This document shows positions 44,903-55,528 of a stretch of DNA of 64,000 bases, one piece after another; position 1 is the first letter of the stretch; each line of letters starts with the position of its first letter. The position numbers were made by a program, and so were the translations under genes. Below the pieces are notes generated by a model that was not told the DNA's origin, did not search any database, and was given only the letters and a program-made list of their open reading frames with translations. The stretch spans positions 2,501-66,500 of the forward strand of contig NZ_CALMGQ010000087.1 in assembly GCF_937863595.1 (NCBI RefSeq), in the 5' to 3' direction. The stretch is from an uncultured Cytophaga sp. (GTDB taxonomy: Bacteria; Bacteroidota; Bacteroidia; Cytophagales; Cytophagaceae).

Positions 44903-47083
44903 TTAGAAACGAATCAACAACAAACCAGCATCACGAATTGCACTCCACGTTTCGGAATGCAATAGATGTTCTTGCGGAAAATTTGTTTCGTTCGTAAACT
45001 CCGTTAAAAAATCTGAAAGCTTGGGTAATGACTTAGGCGCATTGGTTAAGGATATTATTTTGCGTTCTAAAAATTGCGCCGACTTTACATCCAGTTTTGT
45101 TTGGATAATCCCATGCGGTGTTTCAATACCTACCTTTATATTTTTACCATGTGGTGTAAACGAAGGCATATTCCCTAGCCAACAAATCTTATAGGCTAAT
45201 TTTGCTTCATCGTCTAGTAAATCTTCTTGAATATAGGATTGTATCAGATTGGGAGGCAACAACGTTTTTGGAGTTTTGAAATCAAACCAATCTTGCACTG
45301 GCCAATCCAAACAATTCTCCATCATAAAATTATATAATGATTTACGAAGACCTTCCGAAAACAAATCGTGATCGCAGCCTTTTGGGTCTTCATGAATCAA
45401 ATCGTTATACGCAAATGGACCTTGATCGGGACCAATTTTTACAACTTCATATTTAGCAGGATTCAATCCAATCGGGCTATGTGCAGTCATAGAGAAGCGA
45501 TGCCAAAAACCCGATTGCAATACACGCGCTTCAAAAAGTTGTCGCACTACTTCTAACGAGTCCATCGTTTCTTGTATTGTTTGTGTAGGGAATCCATACA
45601 TCAGATATGCGTGTACCATAATGCCCGCTTGGGTGAAATTAGATGCAACTTGAGAAACTTGCCCAACACTCACACCCTTTTCCATCAGTTTCAACAAGCG
45701 GTCTGATGCTACCTCTAAACCGCCCGTCACTGCGATGCATCCAGATGCAGCGAGTAACTTACATAAATCATCTGAAAATGTTTTTTCAAAACGAATATTT
45801 GCCCACCAAGTAATATCGAGTTTGCGCTCTAAAATCTCTAAAGCTAAATCGCGCATCACTAAAGGCGGTGCGGCTTCATCCACAAAATGAAAACCTGTTG
45901 TGCCCGTTTGTTCAATAATGGTTTCAATTTTATCTACTAAGATGCTTGCAGCTGCAGGTTCATAGCGACCAATATAATCCAAAGAGATATCGCAAAAAGA
46001 ACATTTCTTCCAATAGCATCCATGGGCTATCGTCATTTTATTCCATCTACCATCGCCCCACAAGCGATGCATCGGGTTTGCCATTTCCAACATAGAAATG
46101 TAACTATCCAATAACAAGCCTCTATAATCTGGCGTACCTGTTTTGCTATGTGCTACTTCTGGTTCTTTGCTACCATTGATATAGACCACTTCACCTTCTT
46201 CTCTTACAAAAGTTCTTTTTAGTAGCGACTTGTCACGTTTGCCTTGCAGAAATTCCAACATATTTAATACCGGCCGTTCTCCGTCGTCTAACGAAATAAA
46301 ATCGGTAAAATCAAACACGCGAGAGTCTGACAAACCTCTTAATTCCGTATTCGGAAATCCACCACCCATTGCAATTTTAATGTGCGGGTACATTGCTTTA
46401 ATATGTTGTCCAGCCTTAAATGCACCATACACATTGCCTGGGAACGGAATGGTTAAAAGTACAAAGTCAGGCTTTTCTTCAGCAATGTGTCTATCTATAA
46501 CAGAAATCAGTATGGTATCTATGCTGCTGTTCTTTTGTTGAAGTAATTTCAACAAAGGGTCGAAGGTTGTTGCAGAGCGTGCGATGTCTTCCGCATAGCG
46601 ACTGAATCCGAAGTAGGGGGAAATACATTCAATAATTAAATCACCAATGTCTTCGATAAATAAGGTGCAAAGCATTTTTGCTTTATCAAAAATACCCATG
46701 CTTCCAAAAAGCCAATCTACTTCTTCATTCAGCGCATCAAAACGAGAGGCTTGAGGAAGATAATCGCCTGCACAAATTTTATGCGCGAGTGTTGTGTTTT
46801 TATTTTGCAGAAAACGAATCACGGCATCAACACAAAACTCATAGCGATGACGTTGACTTAAAATATGTGAAACATTTTCTGAAACATTCTTCTTTAAAGA
46901 TGCTTCGTCAAATAATTGTGCGAGTGTTTTTTTATTGAAAATCCCCAATATTAATTCCAAACCCAAATCTGCTTGAGAACAATCTGTATAACCTACTTCA
47001 TTCAGAAACCCTTTCAGGTATGCTGTTGCTGGGTACGGCGTATTTATCTGCGTAAGTGGTGGTATGAATAAGGAGATTTTCAA
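44903..47083 (-). CDS. B12-binding-type radical SAM protein
   Basis: A 726-residue enzyme. The N-terminal part (to about residue 310) resembles a cobalamin-binding Rossmann domain (KPDFVLLTIPFPGNVYGAFK, IKIAMGGGFPN). The radical SAM core has the cluster motif Cys356-x3-Cys360-x2-Cys363 in HGCYWKKCSFCDIS, followed by HFVDEAAPP and the ITGGLEVASDR-like strand. These proteins use S-adenosylmethionine to start radical chemistry; many of this class are methyltransferases or cyclases, and the substrate is unknown. It starts MKISLFIPPLTQ, usual for the class. It stands alone, convergent with the barrel genes. Confidence 0.85.
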   Translation of the reverse strand: MKISLFIPPLTQINTPYPATAYLKGFLNEVGYTDCSQADLGLELILGIFNKKTLAQLFDEASLKKNVSENVSHILSQRHRYEFCVDAVIRFLQNKNTTLAHKICAGDYLPQASRFDALNEEVDWLFGSMGIFDKAKMLCTLFIEDIGDLIIECISPYFGFSRYAEDIARSATTFDPLLKLLQQKNSSIDTILISVIDRHIAEEKPDFVLLTIPFPGNVYGAFKAGQHIKAMYPHIKIAMGGGFPNTELRGLSDSRVFDFTDFISLDDGERPVLNMLEFLQGKRDKSLLKRTFVREEGEVVYINGSKEPEVAHSKTGTPDYRGLLLDSYISMLEMANPMHRLWGDGRWNKMTIAHGCYWKKCSFCDISLDYIGRYEPAAASILVDKIETIIEQTGTTGFHFVDEAAPPLVMRDLALEILERKLDITWWANIRFEKTFSDDLCKLLAASGCIAVTGGLEVASDRLLKLMEKGVSVGQVSQVASNFTQAGIMVHAYLMYGFPTQTIQETMDSLEVVRQLFEARVLQSGFWHRFSMTAHSPIGLNPAKYEVVKIGPDQGPFAYNDLIHEDPKGCDHDLFSEGLRKSLYNFMMENCLDWPVQDWFDFKTPKTLLPPNLIQSYIQEDLLDDEAKLAYKICWLGNMPSFTPHGKNIKVGIETPHGIIQTKLDVKSAQFLERKIISLTNAPKSLPKLSDFLTEFTNETNFPQEHLLHSETWSAIRDAGLLLIRF

Positions 47084-47150
47084 ATGATTTAACTTAAAGA
47101 ACGCTAAGTGGAACTAATTTAACTTTTGTAAAATTGACGGGAATTCTCAA

Positions 47151-47188
47151 AAGCATGAAAGCCCCGTTTTCACGAGGCTTTCATGCTT
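47151..47188. terminator. Hairpin terminator overlapping the stop of the small membrane gene
   Basis: AAGCATGAAAGCC (47151-47163) pairs with GGCTTTCATGCTT (47176-47188), with an inner CGT/ACG pairing. The T-tract on the minus strand is only four bases. Its right arm touches the last base of the stop codon of the gene at 47188. Confidence 0.65.
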
Positions 47189-47589
47189 TACAATTCAATA
47201 TTATTCTCAATCTCTTTGTTTTTAAATTGCCATTCTTTGAAGCCTAGTACTAATGCATAAGCAGTAACAGCAATTCCAAGGAATAAATAATTATCAAGCA
47301 AATCAAATGTAGATCTATCCATCTCTTTATATAACATTATTGTTAAACAGATTATGATAATCAACCCTAACAAAACAGGATAAAATGGATGAAAGAAAGT
47401 CCAAACCATAATGCCAATTAAAACCAATCCAGTTATAAGCAAGTAAACGCCTAGTTCAATTTCACTACTGTCGACACTTTCAAAACATCCTACAGCCCAT
47501 ATTATGGAAACTATTGCAGCAAATAAAAAGATTGTTGAAGCAAATCTAAATGCTCGCTCTTTATCTTTTTTAGGGCTTAATTTTCCCAT
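47188..47589 (-). CDS. Small membrane protein, unknown function
   Basis: A 133-residue protein with a charged N-terminus (MGKLSPKKDKERAFRF) and four hydrophobic segments: about 19-36, 48-66 (LLITGLVLIGIMVWTF), 68-86 (YPVLLGLIIIICLTIML) and 100-118. There is no recognisable motif. It is 5 nt after aspS on the same strand and is probably co-transcribed with it. Confidence 0.6.
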   Translation of the reverse strand: MGKLSPKKDKERAFRFASTIFLFAAIVSIIWAVGCFESVDSSEIELGVYLLITGLVLIGIMVWTFFHPFYPVLLGLIIIICLTIMLYKEMDRSTFDLLDNYLFLGIAVTAYALVLGFKEWQFKNKEIENNIEL

Positions 47590-47594
47590 GCTAT

Positions 47595-49361
47595 TTAAGC
47601 CTTAACTGCAACCTTCACATCAATGCTTAATTCTTTCAATTGCTTTTCATCAATTACAGATGGCGAATCAATCATAACATCTCTACCTGAATTATTTTTA
47701 GGGAACGCAATGAAATCGCGAATTGAATCTACACCACCAAATATAGAACACAAGCGATCGAAACCAAATGCAAGACCAGCATGTGGTGGTGCACCATATT
47801 CAAATGCCTCCAATAAGAAACCAAATTGCGCTTTCGCTTCTTCTTCCGTAAAGCCTAACACTTCAAACATTTTATTTTGTACGGTTCTATCGTAAATACG
47901 AATAGATCCACCACCTACTTCAACACCATTGATTACTAAATCGTATGCATTTGCATTTACACTACCCAATTGATCGAAAGGCAGTTTCATAAATGCATCA
48001 ATATCTTTAGGAGAAGTAAACGGATGGTGCATCGCAAACCAACGTTGATCTTCTTCTCCAAACTCTAATAATGGAAAATCAATTACCCAAAGTGCGGCAA
48101 ATTGATCTTTAGGACGTAAGCCTAAACGGTTACCTATCTCAAGACGCAAGTCGTTTAATTGTCCGCGCACTTTATTTCCGTTACCCGAAAGCACCAACAT
48201 TAAATCGCCAGGTTTTGCATTAAAACGTTCTGCGATTTTTTTCAAATCATCTGCAGAATAAAATTTATCAACCGAAGATTTCAATGTCCCATCCGCTGCA
48301 TAGCGAATCCAAATCATACCTTTCGCTCCTACCTGCGGACGTTTAACAAACTCCGTTAAAGCATCAATTTCTTTACGTGTATATTCAGCACAGCCTTCTG
48401 CATTGATACCAACAACTAAATTTGCTTCATCAAAAATAGCAAAACCTTGTGATTGTACGATGTCTGTCAATTCAACAAACTTCATCCCAAAACGAATATC
48501 TGGTTTGTCACTGCCATAAAATTTCATTGCATCAGAAAATAACATACGCGGTACTTCTGGCAAATCAAATTCTTTCACTGTTTTAAACAAGTGGCGCACC
48601 AAGCCTTCAAACATATTCAAAATATCTTCTTGTTCAACAAAAGACATTTCGCAATCTATTTGCGTAAACTCAGGCTGACGATCTGCGCGTAAATCTTCAT
48701 CGCGGAAACATTTTACGATTTGATAATAGCGATCAAAGCCTGCAACCATCAACAATTGCTTGAAGGTTTGCGGCGATTGTGGCAATGCGTAAAATTGACC
48801 CGGATTCATTCTTGAAGGCACAACAAAGTCGCGTGCACCTTCCGGTGTAGACTTTATTAATACAGGCGTCTCAACTTCAAGAAAATTATTTGTATCTAAA
48901 TAGGTTCTTGTTTCCTTTGAAACCTTATGACGTAATTCTAAATTTTTACGTACGATATCTCTTCTTAAATCTAAGTAGCGATACTTCATACGTGTTTCGT
49001 CACCACCATCTGTTTCGTCTTCGATTAAGAATGGAGGTGTTTTGGATTCGTTTAAAATGGTAAGTGCAGAAATTTTAACTTCAACATCACCCGTTGCCAT
49101 TTTAGGATTTTTTGCTAAGCGTTCGATAACAACACCTGTAGCTTTAATCACAAATTCACGACCAAGCGTACGAGATGTTTCTAACAATTCGGAAGAAGAT
49201 TTTCCTTCTTCAAGCATTAATTGTGTCATGCCGTAGCGATCGCGCAAATCAACCCAAATCATGCCGCCCTTATCGCGTACACGTGCAACCCAACCACAAA
49301 GAGTTACCTCTTTATTTACATCCGATATTCTTAATTCACCACACGTTTGAGAACGTAACAT
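47595..49361 (-). CDS. aspS: Aspartyl-tRNA synthetase
   Basis: AspRS loads tRNA-Asp. The 588 residues contain the OB-fold anticodon-binding domain ([20 protein letters not shown]), class II motif 2 ([18 protein letters not shown]), the bacterial GAD insertion and motif 3 ([15 protein letters not shown]). The length and bacterial insertion mark the discriminating bacterial type. First gene of a two-gene unit with the small membrane protein. Confidence 0.97.
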   Translation of the reverse strand: MLRSQTCGELRISDVNKEVTLCGWVARVRDKGGMIWVDLRDRYGMTQLMLEEGKSSSELLETSRTLGREFVIKATGVVIERLAKNPKMATGDVEVKISALTILNESKTPPFLIEDETDGGDETRMKYRYLDLRRDIVRKNLELRHKVSKETRTYLDTNNFLEVETPVLIKSTPEGARDFVVPSRMNPGQFYALPQSPQTFKQLLMVAGFDRYYQIVKCFRDEDLRADRQPEFTQIDCEMSFVEQEDILNMFEGLVRHLFKTVKEFDLPEVPRMLFSDAMKFYGSDKPDIRFGMKFVELTDIVQSQGFAIFDEANLVVGINAEGCAEYTRKEIDALTEFVKRPQVGAKGMIWIRYAADGTLKSSVDKFYSADDLKKIAERFNAKPGDLMLVLSGNGNKVRGQLNDLRLEIGNRLGLRPKDQFAALWVIDFPLLEFGEEDQRWFAMHHPFTSPKDIDAFMKLPFDQLGSVNANAYDLVINGVEVGGGSIRIYDRTVQNKMFEVLGFTEEEAKAQFGFLLEAFEYGAPPHAGLAFGFDRLCSIFGGVDSIRDFIAFPKNNSGRDVMIDSPSVIDEKQLKELSIDVKVAVKA

Positions 49362-49619
49362 AGCTTCTCTTAATTTAGTATTTTAAACAGGCTTACAATT
49401 TAGTCGTTTTTTATAAAATTTCCGTGATTATTTAATTTTAAAGAATGAACCTTTTTTACCAGACGAACTTCAATAACTAAAAAAAGCTGCTTATTTACAG
49501 CCATTTAAGAGTTATTTTAAACATAAAGGATGCCAGAGGATAAATAAGCATATTTTTATATCCTTCAAATTACCTCCGACAAGGCTATTTTCGTACCTTG
49601 CTTACTTAATTGAATTCAC

Positions 49620-50300
49620 ATGAAAAATATTGTATTCGTTGCTTTGGCTTTTGTTTTCTTGTCTGCAAGTGGCCCAAAATTGAAAGTTCAGAAAATGGTT
49701 GATGGCATAACAGTGGCTATGCCTAAGGATTATACGCAAATGTCGGATGAAGATGTTGCAAGCAAATACCCTTCAACCAAAAAGCCCGTTTCGATGTTTA
49801 CGAATTTAGACCGTACGGTTGATTTTGGACTCAACATTAGTAAATCGCGTTGGGGAGGCTTGGATCTAAAAATTCTAAAAGACGTATTCCGTTCAACCAT
49901 TATCCAATCCTATGATACGGTCATGTTTATTCAAGAGGATATTATATCCATCAATGGCAGACCTTATGTTCGCTACGAATACAACTCTTTGTTTGACAAT
50001 ACACAGGGCTACCACTATTTATTGATTTCAATATTAGCAAAAACAGTTGGTGAAGCTGAAGTGAACACGGAGAAATTAGCTCCTGATAATGCGAACCACT
50101 TATTGATATTTAATTTCTATTGTGCTAAAGCATTCCAAGCTGCCAATCAACCAATTGCGCGTGCAATGATGGAAACGATTCACGTAAACACAAATCAGGC
50201 GTGTAAAGCAATACCCGTTGCTGAAAGGCCTGCTGCCAAAGGATTGGTAAGTCCGCAACAAGTTTTGGAAGATCAGAAAAAGCGCGCTAACAAAAAATAA
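49620..50300 (+). CDS. Exported protein of unknown function
   Basis: A 226-residue protein with a signal peptide (MKNIVFVALAFVFLSASG). The body opens VDGITVAMPKDYTQMSDEDV and contains NISKSRWGGLDLKILKDVF and INGRPYVRYEYNS. This reads like the small family of periplasmic proteins that resemble DcrB/DUF1795, but I cannot name it. The gene at 62223 has a similar layout. It is 2 nt before tadA and probably in the same transcript. Confidence 0.6.
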   Translation: MKNIVFVALAFVFLSASGPKLKVQKMVDGITVAMPKDYTQMSDEDVASKYPSTKKPVSMFTNLDRTVDFGLNISKSRWGGLDLKILKDVFRSTIIQSYDTVMFIQEDIISINGRPYVRYEYNSLFDNTQGYHYLLISILAKTVGEAEVNTEKLAPDNANHLLIFNFYCAKAFQAANQPIARAMMETIHVNTNQACKAIPVAERPAAKGLVSPQQVLEDQKKRANKK

Positions 50301-50302
50301 GT

Positions 50303-50749
50303 ATGCTTTCCATTCATAGCGACGAGCATTTTATGCGGGAAGCATTAAAGGAGGCAAAAAAGGCTTTTGATTTAGGAGAAATCCCTGTTGGTGCAGTAGT
50401 TGTGTGTAACAATCAAATCATTTCAAGAGCATACAATCAAACGGAATTGTTAAAGGATGTAACGGCACATGCAGAAATGCTTGCCATTACCGCTGCTTCC
50501 AACTTCTTAGGAGGTAAATACCTGATTGATTGCACGCTTTACGTAACGTTAGAGCCCTGTGTAATGTGTGCTGGCGCCTTAACATGGTCTCAAATAAGCA
50601 ATGTCGTCTACGCAGCTAAAGATATCAAACGTGGATATAGTTCAATACCTAACTTGAAAATGCACCCAAAAACCTCTGTGAAGCAAGGAGCCTTTTCTGA
50701 AGAAAGTGAAAAGCTATTACTCGATTTCTTTCGTAAACTCAGAAATTAA
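50303..50749 (+). CDS. tadA: tRNA-specific adenosine deaminase
   Basis: TadA turns A34 to inosine in the wobble position of tRNA-Arg. The 148-residue zinc deaminase has the catalytic HAEMLAI (zinc His and proton-shuttling Glu) and PCVMCAGAL (two zinc Cys). The start HSDEHFMREALKEAKKAFDL and GEIPVGAVVV are typical. Closely follows the exported protein gene. Confidence 0.95.
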   Translation: MLSIHSDEHFMREALKEAKKAFDLGEIPVGAVVVCNNQIISRAYNQTELLKDVTAHAEMLAITAASNFLGGKYLIDCTLYVTLEPCVMCAGALTWSQISNVVYAAKDIKRGYSSIPNLKMHPKTSVKQGAFSEESEKLLLDFFRKLRN

Positions 50750-50803
50750 TTTTATCTTATATATTATTAGAACAATTTATCCATTTTAAACACATATACA
50801 ATT

Positions 50804-51409
50804 ATGGCATTTGAATTACCTGCATTACCGTATGCAACCAACGCATTAGAACCAAATATCGATCAAGCTACTATGGAAATTCACCATGGTAAGCATCACA
50901 ATGCATATGTCACCAATTTGAATAACGCAATTAAAGGAACAGATGCAGAATCATTAACAATCGAAGAGATTTGTAAAAACATCAGCAAATATACTCCTGC
51001 AATCCGCAATAATGGTGGTGGCCATTTCAACCATTCTCTATTCTGGACAATCATGGCACCAAACGCTGGTGGAAAACCATCAGGTGATTTAGCAACTGCG
51101 ATTGATAAAGCATTTGGATCATTCGATTCATTCAAAGAACAATTTGCGGCTGCTGGCGCAACGCGTTTTGGCTCTGGTTGGGCTTGGTTGATTGTTGCAA
51201 ATGGCGAATTAAAAATCACATCTACTCCAAATCAAGACAACCCTTTAATGGACATCGCTGAAGTAAAAGGCACTCCAATTTTAGGACTTGATGTTTGGGA
51301 ACATGCTTACTATTTGAAATATCAAAACAAAAGACCAGACTACATCTCTGCATTCTGGAATGTTATTGACTGGAATAAAGTTGCTGCATTATACAGTTCA
51401 GCAAAATAA
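50804..51409 (+). CDS. Superoxide dismutase (Fe/Mn type)
   Basis: The enzyme dismutates superoxide in the cytoplasm. The 201-residue protein has the four metal ligands: His in [15 protein letters not shown], His in [12 protein letters not shown], and Asp and His in [16 protein letters not shown]. Its N-terminus ([16 protein letters not shown]) and lack of a signal peptide fit SodA/SodB. Metal choice (Fe, Mn or either) cannot be settled by eye. Single gene with a strong terminator. Confidence 0.95.
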   Translation: MAFELPALPYATNALEPNIDQATMEIHHGKHHNAYVTNLNNAIKGTDAESLTIEEICKNISKYTPAIRNNGGGHFNHSLFWTIMAPNAGGKPSGDLATAIDKAFGSFDSFKEQFAAAGATRFGSGWAWLIVANGELKITSTPNQDNPLMDIAEVKGTPILGLDVWEHAYYLKYQNKRPDYISAFWNVIDWNKVAALYSSAK

Positions 51410-51432
51410 TTTCATTCAAATATCGAAAATAA

Positions 51433-51460
51433 AAAAAGCTACATATTCATGTAGCTTTTT
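51433..51460 (+). terminator. Terminator after the superoxide dismutase gene
   Basis: AAAAAGCTACAT (51433-51444) pairs with ATGTAGCTTTTT (51449-51460) around ATTC, followed by further T residues. Confidence 0.88.
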
Positions 51461-51462
51461 TT

Positions 51463-51660
51463 ATGAAATCATACTATTTAATTCTTCAGATAAGGGAGAC
51501 AGTAGCCAAATTAAATGTTACAACATGGTTTATTAGATTATCTTATGTTAATAAAAACATTCACGCGCAGTATTTGGTGTACTATAATTTGCCAGATCAT
51601 ATATTTAGCCGTATCCTTGTGAACTATTCGACGGGGATTTTTTTCGAAAAGAATTTTTAA
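51463..51660 (+). CDS. Doubtful small ORF between two terminators
   Basis: A 65-codon ATG frame that begins inside the T-tract of the previous terminator and has no recognised domain. It would be transcribed only from an internal promoter, which I do not see. The hairpin at 51680 does have a plus-strand T-run, which keeps the possibility open. Confidence 0.15.
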   Translation: MKSYYLILQIRETVAKLNVTTWFIRLSYVNKNIHAQYLVYYNLPDHIFSRILVNYSTGIFFEKNF

Positions 51661-51679
51661 ATCAATCTTTCAAACAGCA

Positions 51680-51709
51680 AAAGCGGAGGAGCAATCCTCC
51701 GCTTTTTTA
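51680..51709. terminator. Hairpin terminator of ppk2
   Basis: AAAGCGGAGGA (51680-51690) pairs with TCCTCCGCTTT (51695-51705) around GCAA. It lies just past the ppk2 stop on the minus strand, but the better T-run is on the plus strand. Confidence 0.75.
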
Positions 51710-51717
51710 TTACAGTA

Positions 51718-52623
51718 TTATTCTGAATCAAGCTCTTTTTTTGCCGTTGCAAGCTTTTCCTTTTGTTCATCAGAGACAACAGGATATTTAAGGTTTAACT
51801 TTTCAAATTCATTGCATATCACACCTGCAATGCACAATCGGGTAAACCATTTATCATCCGCTGGCACTACAAACCACGGAGCGCATTTTGTTGAGGTATT
51901 TGAAAGCATGTCTTCATAAGCTTTTTGATAGTCTTTCCAGCAACTTCTTTCCTTTAAATCTGCTGTTGAAAATTTCCAATTCTTTGTATCGTTCTCAATA
52001 CGTTCAATAAACCGTTTCTTTTGCTCCTTTTTAGAAACATGTAAGAAGAACTTTAAAACGAGTGTACCATTATCAGAGATGTGTTCTTCAAAATTATTTA
52101 TCTGTTTAAACCGGGTGTCCCAAAACTGTTGATCAATATCTTTTACACTAGTCACATTGGGAATGTGCTCATTTAAGATATACTCTGGATGCACACGAGT
52201 AACCAATACATTTTCATAATGCGAGCGGTTAAAAATTGCTATTTCTCCCGCTGCAGGTAGGGCAATATAATGCCTCCACAAATAATCGTGCGCCAACTCA
52301 TTACTACTAGGCACTTTAAAACTTGTAACTTTAACGCCTTGGGGATTTAAGCCCGTCATAATATTTTTAATGGCACTATCTTTCCCAGCAGCATCCATGG
52401 CTTGCAAAATTATCAATACACTATGTTTTCCACTTGCGTACAATTTATCTTGCATCTCTGACAAAAGATCGATTCCGGTTTGAAGCAAGGCTTCCCCTTC
52501 TTCTTTACTTAAGATTTTATCGTCATAGTCTGTTTTAAAATCATCTTTCAAATCAACTGACTTGTTTGGCTTTACCCTAAGGGTTTCCAAGTAGGGTTGT
52601 AGTTTAGAATATTCAGGATGCAT
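51718..52623 (-). CDS. ppk2: Polyphosphate kinase 2 family protein
   Basis: PPK2 enzymes move phosphate between polyphosphate and nucleotides. The 301-residue protein has Walker A QAMDAAGKDSAIKNIM (about 89-104), the lid region and the acidic FNRSHYENVLVTRVHPEY, followed by RFIERIENDTKNWKFS. The length and single domain place it in the group that uses polyphosphate to phosphorylate AMP or ADP; I cannot assign the class (I, II or III) by eye. Single gene on the minus strand. Confidence 0.9.
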   Translation of the reverse strand: MHPEYSKLQPYLETLRVKPNKSVDLKDDFKTDYDDKILSKEEGEALLQTGIDLLSEMQDKLYASGKHSVLIILQAMDAAGKDSAIKNIMTGLNPQGVKVTSFKVPSSNELAHDYLWRHYIALPAAGEIAIFNRSHYENVLVTRVHPEYILNEHIPNVTSVKDIDQQFWDTRFKQINNFEEHISDNGTLVLKFFLHVSKKEQKKRFIERIENDTKNWKFSTADLKERSCWKDYQKAYEDMLSNTSTKCAPWFVVPADDKWFTRLCIAGVICNEFEKLNLKYPVVSDEQKEKLATAKKELDSE

Positions 52624-52835
52624 AACTATAAAATCTTTTTTTTATTTACGGTATTACATAAATCTACAAAATTTAAATAAGCCATTTTTTAAATACCTTA
52701 TTTAATTATCAGGGTCCATTGAGTCCGATTTCTTTTAAATGAAATACTCTTACTACCTAATTGATTGGCTATTAATTAAAATCTAAGGGAAATGTGTGCA
52801 TAAATCTATAGTTATTATTTATATTTAATAAAGTT

Positions 52836-52855
52836 GATGCATTTTTTAGATGCAT
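52836..52855 (+). repeat. Two GATGCAT boxes ahead of the sensor kinase gene
   Basis: GATGCAT occurs at 52836-52842 and again at 52849-52855, 13 nt apart start to start. Each contains the palindrome ATGCAT. They lie 36-55 nt before the kinase start and could be an operator or a hairpin. Confidence 0.35.
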
Positions 52856-52890
52856 AGTTTTAAACGGAACGTATTAAAAAGATTGGAGCT

Positions 52891-54783
52891 TTGAGATCAA
52901 AAAAACATTTTCGTTTTGTAAATACCTTAACCATTTCTACAAAACTTTCTATTTCTTATTTACTCATTGGGGTTGTAACCCTGCTTACTGTTTCCAGTAT
53001 ATTGTATCTGATTTTTAAAAATACAATAATTGAGAAAACCACCAATCAACTTGTTGCAGTAAATGTAATTAAGAAAAAATCCATAGAAGATTTTTTATCA
53101 GGTATTGTTAGAGATGTGCGCGACGATGAATTTCAATTGAATGCATTACATAGCATGCATGATTTGCACATATTAGACAATACCTATAAAATCAATAGTA
53201 ATGATTCCTTATTTAATCCATCGATACGGTCTTCCTATAAAGACATTGTGTTTATGGATTCACTTGGGAAGATTATTCAGCATGAAGCGTTCAACAATAT
53301 ACTCCCAGATTCAACATTGCATATACTTCATAAAGAATTGAGAAGTACTCACACATCGCATAATAATGAAATCTTCTTTGTTGATATTACCTATTTGTTT
53401 GCCGAGGCGCATGCGCAATTACTTTGTGTTTTCAAACTAAAGAATGCTTCCGTTTGGGGCTTATATTTTATTGACCATACTTATCTGGAAGATATTTTAG
53501 AAATACGCTCTGGAATGGGCTCTACAGGGGAGTCTTATTTGGTGGGTACTGATTATTATATGCGTAGTAAATCGCGCTTCTTACAAAATACTAGACCCAA
53601 TAGTATCTTAGTAAAAACCGACGCAACCTTAAACCCAAACAAAGGCGATATATATTCCGAGAGCAAATTGATTAAAGATTACAGAGGGGTTGATGTAATT
53701 AGTGTGCAAAGCGAAATTGGTTATGCAGGAATTCAATGGTTATTGATTTCTGAAATCGATTTAGAGGAAGCCATGGCCACCGTCAATACAATTCGAAATT
53801 ATATGATAGGTATTGCATTGCTCATTTCTGTTGCATTAATGATTGTTACGCTCATACTTGTTAAAAGAATTATTAATCCCATTGAAAATTTAACCCGGCT
53901 TATTGATACTATTTCAATAGGGAAATTCAATCAGCCTTTTAGAAAACAAAATTTTTCAAAAGATGAGATTGGAAAGATTGAAGATGCAATTATAAATTTA
54001 CAACAACGTATTTCTGCTACCGCTTCTTTTGCCAACGCAATAGGCCAGGGCGATTATACTTCTGAATATAAAACACTGAGCCCCGAAGACACGCTAGGCA
54101 GCGCATTATTAAAGATGAGAGCGGATATAGTAACTGGTAAGCAAAAAGAAAAAGTGCTAACCAAGCAGAAAACAAGTGCATTAATAGAAGGTCAAGAAAA
54201 AGAACGAGAGCGACTAGCCAGAGAGCTTCACGACGGATTAGGCCAAATGTTAACTGCAATAAGACTTCGTATAGGATTGCTTAAAGAAGATACCCAAAGT
54301 AAAAAAGATATTCAGAAAATTATTGACGATACGATCAGTGAATTAAGAAGGATTTCGAACAATGTTATGCCTGCAGTATTGATTGATTTTGGACTTGAAG
54401 CTGGATTAAAATCCTTAGTAGATTACTCTGGTAAATTATATCAATTACCGATACAATTAAGCTATATCTCATACCCATACAAATCCATTGCAAAAAATAA
54501 ATTTGACATTACAATAAGTTTGTATCGTATTGCACAAGAAGCAATAAATAATGCGGTAAAATATTCAAATATGACACGCATTGATATTTATGTAGAAGAA
54601 ACAGAAGATGAATTAATAATGTCTATTGAGGATGATGGTGTTGGTTTTGACATAAATAAAAAAAATACGGGGAAAGGGCTTGGAAATATGAGTGAGCGTG
54701 CCAAATTAATTGATGGCAAATTTCAAATAGAATCAAATAGTGATGGCACGTCTATAACAATTTGCGTACCTTTAACTTTTTAA
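52891..54783 (+). CDS. Sensor histidine kinase, NarL/NreB-type (HisKA_3)
   Basis: A 630-residue membrane sensor. There are TM segments at about 22-46 and 305-325, enclosing a ~255-residue extracytoplasmic region that looks like a Cache sensor (SYKDIVFMDSLGKIIQHEAF, GSTGESYLVGTDYYMRSK). A HAMP follows, then the dimerisation helix with phospho-His447 in ARELHDGLGQMLTAIRL and a HATPase with NNAVKYSN and DDGVGFDI. The start is TTG at 52891; upstream in frame there is only a stop at 52861. The response regulator gene begins 12 nt after it. The signal is unknown. Confidence 0.9.
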   Translation: MRSKKHFRFVNTLTISTKLSISYLLIGVVTLLTVSSILYLIFKNTIIEKTTNQLVAVNVIKKKSIEDFLSGIVRDVRDDEFQLNALHSMHDLHILDNTYKINSNDSLFNPSIRSSYKDIVFMDSLGKIIQHEAFNNILPDSTLHILHKELRSTHTSHNNEIFFVDITYLFAEAHAQLLCVFKLKNASVWGLYFIDHTYLEDILEIRSGMGSTGESYLVGTDYYMRSKSRFLQNTRPNSILVKTDATLNPNKGDIYSESKLIKDYRGVDVISVQSEIGYAGIQWLLISEIDLEEAMATVNTIRNYMIGIALLISVALMIVTLILVKRIINPIENLTRLIDTISIGKFNQPFRKQNFSKDEIGKIEDAIINLQQRISATASFANAIGQGDYTSEYKTLSPEDTLGSALLKMRADIVTGKQKEKVLTKQKTSALIEGQEKERERLARELHDGLGQMLTAIRLRIGLLKEDTQSKKDIQKIIDDTISELRRISNNVMPAVLIDFGLEAGLKSLVDYSGKLYQLPIQLSYISYPYKSIAKNKFDITISLYRIAQEAINNAVKYSNMTRIDIYVEETEDELIMSIEDDGVGFDINKKNTGKGLGNMSERAKLIDGKFQIESNSDGTSITICVPLTF

Positions 54784-54795
54784 TGAATAGTTGTT

Positions 54796-55440
54796 ATGAA
54801 AAAGATACAAATTGTAATAGCGGATGACCATGTACTAATTAGAGATGGCATTAAGGCTCTGTTGCAATCTATAGAGGAGTTTGAGGTTGTTGGTGAGGCA
54901 GCTGATGGCGAAGAGCTTATTAAACTCATTGATACACTAAATCCTGAGATTGTATTGCTAGATATAACGATGCCTAAAAAAACAGGCATTGAAGTTATAA
55001 GTGAAGTAAAACAATATAATCATACCGTTAAATTTATCATGTTATCCATGCATGATAATCCTGAATATGTATTAAAAAGTGTTCAAGCAGGGGCGCTTTC
55101 CTATTTACTTAAAAATACAGATCACGAAGAAATTATTAAAGCGGTAAAGGCTGTAAGCATAGGTCAAAAATATTTTTCACCGGATATTTACTCCATAATT
55201 TTAAATGGACTTGCAAACCCGGATATTATTAAAGGCTCTCAACTAAGTGACTCATTAACAAAACGTGAAAAAGAGATTTTGAAAGAAGTTTCAATGGGCC
55301 TTAGCACAAAATTAATAGCAGATAAGCTTCATATTAGCGTTCGGACAGTCGAAACGCATCGTATAAACCTTATGAAGAAAATGCAAGTCCACAATTCAGC
55401 CGAACTGATTAAAAAGGCGATGGACTTGAACATAATCTAA
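54796..55440 (+). CDS. LuxR/NarL-family response regulator
   Basis: A 214-residue regulator. The receiver has Asp10/Asp11 (IADDHVLIRDG), phospho-acceptor Asp56 in IVLLDITMP and the switch Lys in SYLLKNTDHEE. The output domain is a LuxR helix-turn-helix (LTKREKEILKEVSMGLSTK, LHISVRTVETHRINLMKKMQ). The partner is the kinase directly upstream. Targets are unknown. The next gene, with a dyad just before its start, is a natural candidate. Confidence 0.93.
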   Translation: MKKIQIVIADDHVLIRDGIKALLQSIEEFEVVGEAADGEELIKLIDTLNPEIVLLDITMPKKTGIEVISEVKQYNHTVKFIMLSMHDNPEYVLKSVQAGALSYLLKNTDHEEIIKAVKAVSIGQKYFSPDIYSIILNGLANPDIIKGSQLSDSLTKREKEILKEVSMGLSTKLIADKLHISVRTVETHRINLMKKMQVHNSAELIKKAMDLNII

Positions 55441-55528
55441 GTGTTTTAACGGATATTTTAATGTTTAAATACTGTTAAATCACTAAGGAAATAACGGTAT
55501 TCCCAATACTTATAATAAAACGTATACT